A stretch of DNA of 64,000 bases from Liolophura sinensis. Taxonomy: Eukaryota; Mollusca; Polyplacophora; Chitonida; Chitonidae. Shown here in pieces: positions 23,050 through 33,300 of the stretch; position 1 is the first letter of the stretch, and each line of letters opens with the position of its first letter. The stretch lies in NCBI RefSeq assembly GCF_032854445.1, contig NC_088302.1, forward strand, positions 6,259,338-6,323,337, written 5' to 3'. Position numbers and translations under genes: made by a program. The notes beneath the pieces were generated by a model. The model made no database searches. It saw only the letters and a list, made by a program, of their open reading frames with translations, and was not told the origin of the DNA.

Positions 23050-24740
23050 TCGACATGCCTTATCGACATGCAACCTACTGCCAACGAGCGTAATTTACTC
23101 AGGGAAATCGCTTTCTCCAGCTGGTAGGTAAACATTTTTCGTGAAACAACCAAGCGGCCTGGAAGCGGCTGAAATAATCTGGGTAAAATATTATGAGATA
23201 GTGTATACCAGCCTGTATATGATCGTATGGATATGCGTGTTTAACGAAACTACAAGAAAAAACGTGACCCTTGATGTCTTTTCCTCCTCGTTATGGGTAA
23301 GTTTATTCATCTAGAAAAAATGTTGTCGTAAAATATCCGTCCAGTTAGGAAGAACAAATAGGCCTTAGATCAAAGGCCTGCATGAAATCCTGGATACTCC
23401 TTTGTCTTTCGTTTATACACATATCTCCGATGACAACTTAATTTTCGGGATTTTGACGTAAACCATTATGTCGCTCATTATTACAATGATGCTTACCCTA
23501 TGGTACTGAGACATGTCAGTTTCCGTTAGTTTGGGCCTGTCATACGGTAAGCCTGTGGCCTCCAAATAGACTTGACCGAAAAACTGTCTGTGAATTTAAG
23601 ACCCTGTAGTCACAGATTTCGATTACTTGGCAAATATGAGCCTTGGTTTCGTGCTCGTCTATGCCATGACAGCTAATTACAGAGAGTCCGTATAAGGACG
23701 TGACGCGTCATTCATGTGGTAAGGTAAGATACATCAATGTAACAATGCCTCTACCACCACGGATAACTCCTCGCGCCTTTGTTAGAGATTGATAAGGACA
23801 GCGGCTGGTGATAATTACTCTGTGTAATTTTGTTGAAGTCACGCACTGGATCCAGTATGTCCCTTTTTTGGGATTCCGCATTTGTTTCAGTTTACTATTC
23901 ACCAGCCGCGTTTAAAATTGGTCAATTCGACGAGAATACGTGACTGAGTGAGTCCTGTTTCTTGTAATGAGTTGGGCATACCTCACCTCCCTGGTGTACA
24001 TATATAATTACTTAAAAGATTATTAATGAGTGAGCATAACATCCAAGACACCTTCATGGAATTTTAGTGTGGTATGTTGTTCTGTGTAAACCATCGAATC
24101 ATAACGCAGGCTCTACAAATGTTGATCTTTCATGTACGTTCAAAATAAGTAAATACTTTAAAGTAAAACACACATCTTGAAATAAAAGCCCAGTTGGTAT
24201 TTGTTACAGTTTGTACAACGGTCAACTTTGCATAAATTCCAGACGAGTTACATGACATAGTACAGTCACTGTAAGGTGACATTCTTTTACGGGACTTTTT
24301 TTATTGCCCAGCTCTGAGCAGCGTGACTACCTAATCAGGTCTACCAAAACCCTGTACATTCCCTTTTTTCTTAGCTTATTGTTTCTTGGTTTCACGCATT
24401 GGTGCTTATTGTTATAAAAGACTATGTCTTTACTGTACTCTACTGGTGATTTCTGATGCCCCAATTACCAATGTCATTTTGTAAAACAAAGCCTTCCATC
24501 CAAAGGTTAATACTCTGACAGTGCACATTTTGTATGGCAAAAAAGAACTTTATTCCTCAAACGACAAAATTGTTGGAATAAGCAACATCATGTATGCTAT
24601 GAAATTAATCAGAATATAAAAGGGCTACTACAATGTACACGAACTGGAAATTATAGCAGTCAAATATACAACAGCGGTAAAACATTTGTGTATCTTTAAA
24701 ACTGGAAGTTACAAAATGTTGCCTTCCACAACGCATCTTC
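23050..24740. other. Spacer between inverted repeat arms; no gene seen
   Basis: No transposase or other domain was recognised here on either strand. If the arms belong to one element, this would be its interior. Confidence 0.35.
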
Positions 24741-24741
24741 C

Positions 24742-24899
24742 AGAACTACAACAACGGTAAAGCCTTCAGACGTTTTAAATTAACTGGTTCATCGGTTGTT
24801 GTTGTGATCTCGACTAAGTGTCGATTGACACCATCAAAACCAGGCCGGCAAATGCACAATCTTATCTTTCAACAATTGCGCCGAATTTGCCAGAACAAC
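24742..24899 (-). repeat. Inverted repeat pair, right arm
   Basis: Reverse-complement partner of 22890-23046. Substitutions are concentrated in the outer third; the inner half is nearly identical. Confidence 0.75.
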
Positions 24900-25292
24900 T
24901 TTCCTTTTTTGCGAAATGCATAAGAATTCGAAGAAAGTGTTAGATACAAAAAAGAGTACTTTGTAAAAACGTTTTCGTTATCAACATTCGTCACCTTATG
25001 ACACGTCGGTGAATTTATAACATTCCTTTTCTCCGAACATCATAAGGTGTTCAACATGTAGGGGTCATTAACAACCGATGATACCAGTTATATACCTGAT
25101 CTCATCTACAATTCCGTAATTGAATTCATATGGGGTTCATGAGGATCTAAGTTCCACGAAAGGTTGTGAGAAAAAAAGGTCTGCAGTCGAGCTCTATTTA
25201 CTGCGACGAATCACTTTTCATGTGGTGAGGCAGCTACTTTAGCATGACCATTCTGACGTGCCTGATAAGGAAATGTTGATTTCAGGCTTGCC

Positions 25293-25424
25293 CATGTTTA
25301 CACGGAAATAGCGTCTTCGAGTTGCCCTTTGATGGTGTTCTAAATTGTACATGATTACACGGAAATCGGCCTTGGGGTTTGCCGTTGCTGATGCTCTGTA
25401 CTGTCGAAATGATTACATAGGGCC
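25293..25424. repeat. Short tandem array, about 57-bp unit
   Basis: Two adjacent units start at about 25293 and 25350, each with 'catg(t/a)ttacacggaaat' followed by a 'tttgcc' block and a 'gatg(g/c)t' block. A third start ('aatgattacatag') appears near 25407. A related single unit is at 12-62, 25 kb away. Confidence 0.5.
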
Positions 25425-25429
25425 TGCTT

Positions 25430-26365
25430 GATCTCACACCGACTAGCTGATCGGCGAACACCTTTACTCGGTTTGCCCCGGCGAAGTCACTTGATTTGAC
25501 GGAAGGCTAGCTGATTGCGCCGGTTTGGCGGGACCAAATGAAGTCTTAATATTTCACGGTACTTTTCTCTCTGTGCTCAAAGCGAAATTCTACAAGGTGA
25601 ATATTTGGAGGCCTATTATCGCTCCAAACTTTGAATGTTTTAGTTTATTTACTAAATCGACGGAAACAAGGCAAAACGCGGGGTCAGTTTATTTAACTGT
25701 AAGTGATCACATGACCGGGGCGCGGTGATAAAGATTCTAGATGGTATTTCAGTTGGCATTAACCCATTATTCCAGATTTTTGGCTCGAACTAGAAATGCC
25801 GTGTGGCCGAGCCAAGACATACAGTCGTAATTAATTTCTTTTCAGCCGAGACGAAAGCTACACAATCAGACTTGGCGTGTTGATAAAAAACACTTAAGTC
25901 TCGGAAATTGATTACGATAAATGCCACTGATTTTCTATTATAGACATAATAAACCTCACGAAAAGCCCAAGGCCGGTGACTACGTTCTCATGGTAATTGT
26001 TTCAGGCGAGCCAAGGAACGAGCACTGAGGTTAAGCTGATCGCGGATATTTTTTCTTTGAACTTTCCAGTGCGATTCCAATTTACAGTTCACATTCCACG
26101 TACAAAAATTGTTGCCCTGTCATGAATAAAAGATAGCTTTGATTTTCTTTATCCTTCCACGGTGATGTCAATTTACACTTCACATGATTCAAATCGTTGG
26201 TTGGACATGAAAAAATCAGCCACCTAGGAAAAAGTCAAGCCACAATTCTACTTGTCACTAAGGTACGAAATCCTTTGTAAAAGTGTAAACCTTTCATATA
26301 AATAGAGAACGGTGTGGAATAGAACTGGTCGTTAGTCTACTTCCATTTCTGAGTCCACAAAAACA
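25430..26365. other. No gene seen; left flank of the hAT element
   Basis: No domain was recognised. The minus strand of this stretch would be the continuation of the channel gene's 3' side on the far side of the hAT insertion; no AATAAA was seen in the 75 bp next to the element. Confidence 0.35.
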
Positions 26366-29300
26366 CAAGCCAGGGGCCGCGGAACAGGGGGGGCTGGGGG
26401 GGGGGGGGCTGAAGCCCCCCCACTTTTTCCTAACCAAATGTTTTTTAAAAATGTCCACAAACATTCCAAGTTCAATGAAATTAAAATTTAGTTGCGGCAT
26501 TATTATTGATCTGATATTTTACGGGACCAGGGCCACATAGTCAGTACTGTACCGTAACGTTTAACATGACTCCATTTTCCATGGGGGCTTTGCGTCGCGA
26601 TCTGATAAACAGTGGGATTGCAGAGGTACCGGATTTCGATACCGGTACGTTAAGACAACAACACCAATCACTCTTTATCTCTCTTTTGAGCTTTAGTTTT
26701 CACGGAAGTAAACTATAAAGTTGGCATCATAACATGCAGGCCTCGCTCTTTTAACAGACAGCGTAACACTGATGTTGCCATTTATCTAGTTTGAACTGTT
26801 TTTGTGCAAATTAATAAGCATTTTACCGGATGTATAGATGGCGCTGCAGGTCAAACCCCAAAAATACCTAGTGAAGTGTTCTGAGCCAAGGTGAACTTCA
26901 GAGGCGTTCCGGCAGCTATATGGTTGTATTACCCATACATGCAGCTTTGACGTAGTCTATGTCAGGTCTATAGATAGACTGAGTGTCTCAGTGTCGCTTT
27001 CAAAAACGCACCAACATTTAAATATGTCACAAAACACAGGAGCAAAAAAAAAAGCGAAGCTTACAGCCTGATATAGCTTCTTTTTTCGCCTCAAAATCAC
27101 AGCTTGTTGACGAAATTCCGACACTCGCTGATGATGAGAGCCAGCCATGTACCTCACACGGGCAAACTGCGGAGAAGACCGAGTCCACTACGGCCGGTGA
27201 GCTTTCAGAAACAACACCTGCCACCCAAAAATCTGGTCCTAATGCCGATAGTCCCCATTCGTTGGATGGTATGGCTATGCGTGAGCCAGTCTCTACTTCG
27301 CCTAACCAGCCGTCAAATTTTAATTTCCCAAACAGGATATTCGGGAAACAGCAGCGATCTTTTCAACCTCAGTGGTTCAAAGCCTTTTCTTGGCTGCATT
27401 ATCTGGAATATAATGACACTGTATTATGTCACACTTGTGTCACTGCTGACGAGCAGCGCAAACTTGGTAACGCCAAAAATGCCGAGAAGGCATTTCTCAT
27501 AAATGGATTTTCCAACTGGAAAAAAGCCCTTGAAAAATTCCGTGATCATCAGAAATCCCAGTGCCACAAACTAGCTGTTCAGAGCGTTGAGTTACCACAA
27601 CAATGTGGAGATATCGGAGAGCGGTTGGATACTGCACTAGCAGCTGAAAAAAAGTGGAACCGCTCCATTTTAGTGAAGATTTTAGAGAACCTTAGGCTGA
27701 TGGGGAGACAGGGGCTTTCACTGCAAGGCAGCACAGACGAAGACTCCAATTTTATACAGATTTTGAAACCCTTCTATGACCCATCTATTTTGAAATGGTT
27801 AGAAAAAAAAACTGGCAAATATACCTCCCATGATATCCAAAATGAGTTACTCAAAATCATGGCCAACATCATAGTGAAAGATATTGCAACATCGATAAAG
27901 TCTGCTGGATTTTTCGCTATTCTCTCAGATGAATGCACAGATATATCAAACAAGGAGCAATTAACAGTCTGTCTGAGGTGGATTGACAAAGCCTTAGAGC
28001 CACATGAAGACTTTGTCGGGTTTTACCACATCCCTAACATAAACGCAGACACTATTGTCGGCGCTATTAAAGACACCTTAACAAGACTGGATCTGTCTCT
28101 CAATAACTGCAGGGGGTAGTGCTACGATGCTGGGGGACCTATGGCCGGGTGGAAAAATGGTGTGGCTGCTCAAATCAAGGCTCAATCAGTGAATGCACAT
28201 TTCACTCACTGTCATGGGCACGCACTTAGTTTGGCCGTAAAGGATACAACTAGTGGCTGCAAGCTGCTACGCGATGCCATGGACACAACCAGAGAAATCT
28301 GTAAACTAATAAATCTTTCTCCTAAACGCCAGGAAAAACTGGAACAACTCAAGGCCGAGATGCAACTGGACACACCTGGGCTCAAAGTTTTGTGTCCAAC
28401 TAGATGGACAATCCGAGCTGAAAGTTACAAACGCATCCTAGAAAACTATGATGCGCTTCAGTTAGAATGGGATGAATGTTTGGAGGGCAAACTAGATTCT
28501 GAAATGCGAGCCAGAATAATAGGCGTGAAGGCTCAAATGGAGAGTTTTGATTATTTTTTTGCATTGAACTTGGGACAGAGGATATACAGTCATACTGACA
28601 ATTTGTCCAAAACATTGCAGCAGGGCAAACTCTCGGCAGTAGATGGTCAGCGTAACGCAGAGCTTGTCGCTAGTGTTCTACAGAATATGAGAACTGATGA
28701 CAATTTCAGTGCATTCTACGCTGTTGTCAACAGCAAAGCTACTGAGCACGAAATAGCTAAACCATCGCTACCAAGAAACCGGTCGGCCCCACGTAGATTT
28801 GAAGTTGGTGAAGGGGAAGCAACGTTTCCCAGAACATGCGAAGATCGATACCGCAGGATATATTTTGAAGCGATTGACCTCTCTGTTAATGCTATCAAAA
28901 GCCGCTTTGAGCAGCCAGGGTTCAAGGCCTATGCAGAGATGGAGAGTCTGCTCATGAATTGCCTAAACGGAGAGGACTATGCGGCAGAGTTGGCTTTCGT
29001 TGAGAGTGAGTATAGTGGCGATATTGACCTCTTCCAATTTGAGTCCCAGCTGACACTGTTCAAGGCAATGTTGCCAAATGAGACTTACGCCTGTTTTCGA
29101 GATATCTACTCAGCTTATATTCAACTCAGCCTGGGGAATAAATGTTTGGTTTCAGAAGTTGAAGTTTTGATGAGACTCATTTTGGTCAATCCAGCCACCG
29201 ATGCTGTGGGTGAAAGATCCTTTTCTGCAGCCCGTCGCTTAAAGAGCTGGCTTAGATCGTCGATGAACCAGTGTCGATTCAACAATTTGGCAATTCTGAC

Positions 29301-30140
29301 TGTCCACAAGGAGCGCACTGATGCCATAGATTTAGTATCCGTAGCTAATCAGTTCAGCTCCTTAAATGAGAATCGAGTAGCCACTTTTGGAACCTTCAAA
29401 AAGGAAGACTTTGACAGAGCTCATTAGGCCTAGATCTGCTGCGTAACCCAGATGAGAATGGCGACTTTGAATTGTGACTCTAGTTTTAGGCTGTTATGGT
29501 GCTTGTTTTGGAGGAAACTCACAATATCAGCATGCTTGTCACTTAAGCTGTTCTCAGCACTTGCATATTTACCATTGAAATTCTTCAATCTCTATTTAGC
29601 GAATATACAGAACTGCCGTTTAAAAAGTTACCGTATATACCGATTAGTCATTACAACCTTGTTGTGATGGTTGCTTGGTCGAATTAGGGTTTCCGTGTAT
29701 TCAGCAATCTATTTCTGTCCTATATGATGGCGGGGAGACATTAGCCACTTTGTTGTTACCACCACAGGAGTTGTTACCTCAGAGATATAGTCTCAGCGGT
29801 ATATTCAAGTTACTGCCAACGTTAATGTTTGTAATAGTCGTTTTAATCAATCTTAAAGAAAGATTAAGATCCGAAATTTTGTAGTTCCTTAATTGTTTTC
29901 AAAATCCAACAACACCATTGGTGTTTCAAGTTATTGCAATCAAGTCACTTTTCTCGCTCATTCATCCTTCCCTTTTTAGCGCCGTAAATCGCCGAAATCG
30001 CGTCTCCGGTCATCTAGGGTTTCAGAGCTTCCGGGGCCTAGGCGGCCCCTGGACCCTCGCCTGTAGGGCAGGGATAATCGTCCCGGGCCTGCAGTTAGCC
30101 CCCCCACTTCTCAAATCGCTCCGCGGGCCCTGCAAGCCAG
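26366..30140 (+). mobile_element. hAT DNA transposon with TIRs and 8-bp target duplication
   Basis: The ends are inverted repeats: CAGGGGCCGCGGAAC at 26371-26385 and the complement of CAGGGCCCGCGGAGC at 30118-30132 (13 of 15 match, CAGGG start as in many hAT elements). CAAGCCAG occurs at 26366-26373 and 30133-30140, an 8-bp target duplication as expected for hAT. The last CAG of the left copy overlaps the element's first CAG, which fits loss of one CAG from a CAGCAG junction. Subterminal sequence on both sides is G/C-run rich and contains AGCCCCCCCACTT. The interior codes for a ZMYM1-like hAT transposase (27022-29427). The copy is about 3.76 kb and looks fairly young. Confidence 0.92.
27022..29427 (+). 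pseudogene. hAT transposase (TTF-finger / ZMYM1-like), one nonsense codon
   Basis: A single frame runs from 27022 to the stop at 29425-29427, interrupted only by TAG at 28117-28119. First in-frame Met is at 27262. From that Met: a TTF-type zinc finger around residues 38-105 (QWFKAFSWL, CHTC, FRDHQKSQCHK), then the RNase H-like transposase core with ILSDECTDISNKEQ (first Asp). The stop replaces the residue before CYD in the second-Asp motif. After the stop come a HCHGHALSLAVKD block and the C-terminal hAT dimerisation region (NPATDAVGERSFSAARRLK...). TAG differs from the common CAG (Gln) by one base. An ATG at 27024 is one base out of frame with the ORF across an A10 run (27044-27053), so a slip there may have cut off the true start. 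The family call is firm; activity is unlikely unless the stop is read through. Confidence 0.92.
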
Positions 30141-30206
30141 ATGGAATAAAGGTACATACATGTATTCATGAATACAAATGCAAATTACAGCATCAGGTTC
30201 GTTTTC

Positions 30207-30371
30207 CTAAAACTTCGTGTAAAATATCCAGTAAACAGCACAGAATAAGCCATAGGCGACAGGGAAAAACACTCGAGAGAGTTTGTCCAATGTTCGCGCC
30301 TGTTTGATTCCTTTGATATCCCAGGACCAGTTCATAGTATTCGGCTGCCTGGCACGATGATTTTCCTCGAC
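30207..30371 (-). CDS. Channel exon 8: M4 and stop
   Basis: The acceptor 'ccctttcag' precedes 30371 and the exon opens in phase 0 with VEENHRARQ. It encodes residues 358-411: end of the cytoplasmic loop, ARTLDKLSR (the conserved K/R-DKLSR lead-in) and M4 ([18 protein letters not shown]), ending TKF and TAG. The 3' UTR is cut by the hAT element 74 bp past the stop, with no AATAAA on the minus strand before it. Confidence 0.93.
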   Translation of the reverse strand, partial: VEENHRARQPNTMNWSWDIKGIKQARTLDKLSRVFFPVAYGLFCAVYWIFYTKF

Positions 30372-33300
30372 CTGAAAGGGAATTTCATTCACATATTATT
30401 GTCGGTAATTTACTGTAAATCAGTAGTGTGATTGCATTACATGCTTTTAAAAGGAACGGTAAACTAGACAGTCAAATGTGGAGTAAATTCATGTGACCTT
30501 ATGGTGTTTTCACACACTGTTTTTGGTCGATATGCATTCGGAAACACACTGAATGTATTTCATTCAAAACATTTTCTGGATTTTCTGTCTTTTATTATTA
30601 TTATTATTATTATCTGTTGTTTATTTTCACCTGAAATTTCAATTTAAAATATAGTTATAAATACGTAAGATAACGAGGGTGTAAATCTGTGATATCACAC
30701 ACCAGTTGACAGCCACATATAGCTCAGTGAGCATAGAAACATGTTTACATCAATGCATCGAAATGTCTAATAATAATTTGGTAAAATCTCAACCGAATTC
30801 CGTAACGCTTTTTGTGTTGTCTTTATGTACATATTGGTTCATAAGTTAAAATTGGATAAACGGAGATACAACTTAATAGCGGAGACCAAAACTGCCATTT
30901 GTCCAGACCTGTGCACAGGCTTTGTATATGTTCAAACGTTATAACTACACACACAAACCAGTGACGTTCAATGTGACTTTACATTTTGATGTTTGCCAGT
31001 TACATGGGTGAAACAGCTGCTTTTATCGATGTCCGATGTACTCAAACCATCAGTCCCACCAAAATAATCCAAGTGAAAACGTCCTGAGTATGACCGTAAT
31101 AACCAATCACAACAGGGATCCGGATGTCCGAAATACCCCACCTCCATCCCCAGCATTTCCAAAATCAGCGTAGGCCTTAAGAAAAACCATTATTGTACTA
31201 ATCACTTAAATAAGGGTCATACGACTGTCATTAAGATAAAGAAACATCAAATTTACGTGATACCAAATTTGTATTCTAAGTTTCATAAAATTCGGTGCCG
31301 GACAAAATCTGAATATGTGAAGAGGCAGTGCTGCGAAAAGATTTGAATGGGGTTAATTATCATCTTATTTGAGAATACAAGGAGTCCTAACATAATGTTA
31401 CCGTGAAGTCACAACTAGGTGCAGAATAAAGTCACAGCAGTGAGTACGCCGTGTTACCGTAGTCTGGAGTCACAACTTGGGGCAATACTCCAAGTTGGAG
31501 AACACGGTCCCAATAGTCAGAACGCAGCGTTATCGTGAAATCACACATTAATGCCGAATAATGCGAGAGTAGTCAGAACATAGTGTTACCGTGGTCTGAA
31601 GTCACACCTCAGTGCGAAAAGTCCACAGCAGTCAGTACGCCGTGTTACCGTAGTCTGGAGTCACAACTTGGGGAAATACTCCAAGTTGGGGAATACGGTC
31701 CCAGTAGGCAACACAGCGTTACCGTGAATTCATACATTAATGCAGACTAATGCGAGACCAGTCAGAACATAGTGTTAATGTGGTCTGAAGTCGCACATTA
31801 ATGCAGAATAATGCAAGAGCAGTCAGAACATAGTGTTACCGTGGTCTGAAGTCACACCTCAGTGCGGAATAAAGTCACAGCAGTCAATACGCCGTGTTAC
31901 CGTAGTCTGGAGTCACAACTTGGGGGAATACTCCAAGTTGGGGAATACGGTCCCAGTAGACAGAACGCAGTGTTACCGTGAACTCACAGCTCAGTGCAGA
32001 ATAAGGTCACAGCAGTCAAAACGTAGTGTTACCGTGGTAGTGTTCCTGGCATCGGCACTAATTTCATATTGATTAGTTTACTGAAAAAAGTGTGGTTAAA
32101 TATTCAGAGTGTCAATTTGGATTTATGCGCCTTATTTTAGCGTATATCATTGTGAAGGCATTTTCCTCAGCCCAAGCTTTTTGTGGATTTATTTCATCCA
32201 CGTGCGTAGTAGTAATAAATTGATACAGCGCACAACTTTATGGGCCATATTTTTATGGAATGATTTGTATGTTATATGTTAAGATTTATTTCGCATTATT
32301 CTGTCTATTTCTGACTAGACGCCTTGGGGTTATTGCCTTTGTTTCCCCCCTCCGTCAGAAATAATACAAGAGAGGAGATATTGTTTTCCTCACCATGATA
32401 ATTGTTTCATTAGCTGGTGCGTACTGTCTGTCTGGGGATCTAACAGAAGACGCGTTCTTCTTTTCTCGCCGGGATAAAACGTTCACCAGAGCAAATTCGA
32501 GTAAGGCCGAGAAGACAAAGATCATACAGATGGCCATCCAGACGTCTATGGCTTTCACATAGGAGACTCTGGGCAGGGACACCCCTGCTGAGGACTTCTG
32601 TGTCGTCATGGTAAGCACCGTGAGAATGCCGAGCGAGATGCGGGCGGGCACAGCCTCGATGGTTAGCCAGAAGGACACCCAGGACAATGATACAATCAGG
32701 ATGCTAGGAATGTACAGCTGGATCATGTAATACCCTATTTGCCTCTCCATGTAGAAGTTCACTTGGATACAACTGAAATCTCCTGTGGAAAAGAAAACAA
32801 CTCAGAATTAGTTTTATGTCAAGTTGTTAAACCAATTTCAATGTGCAACACTTCCCGCATAGAGTAATACTGGCCTTAGTCTTTTGTTCATTCCTGCTTC
32901 CTCTCCGGCCGTACGTGGGAAGGTCTCCAGCAGCCTACGCATGGTCGTAGGTTTTACCCGGGTTTTGCCCAGTTTCCTCCCACCCTTATGCTAACTGCCG
33001 ACGATTAAGTAAAATATTCTGGAGTACAGCGATCACCACCAATCTCATAAATAAATAAAGTCAACGGCACTTTGAGGAGAAAAGGCGCAACTGACTGAGA
33101 GGGATTCACACCAAAAATTAACATTTGTTGTGAGTTTTTCACTGTAAATTGAAATTCCATGTGTTCATAGACGTCTACGGAAATTGTAATGACAAGTTAC
33201 ACCCCAAGGGATAAACCGACACCCAAATAATGCCGCTGTTAGTAGTAACAGCGGCATTATTTGGGTGTCGGTTTATCCCTTGTAGGGTGTATCAATAATT

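Noticed and set aside
27104-27502. 132-codon frame at the start of the hAT coding region
   Set aside because: It overlaps the real transposase frame (27022-29427) in another phase and has no domain.
31386-32045. CRISPR-like regular repeats
   Set aside because: The repeats are adjacent variants without unique spacers, and the genome is eukaryotic; it is a satellite.
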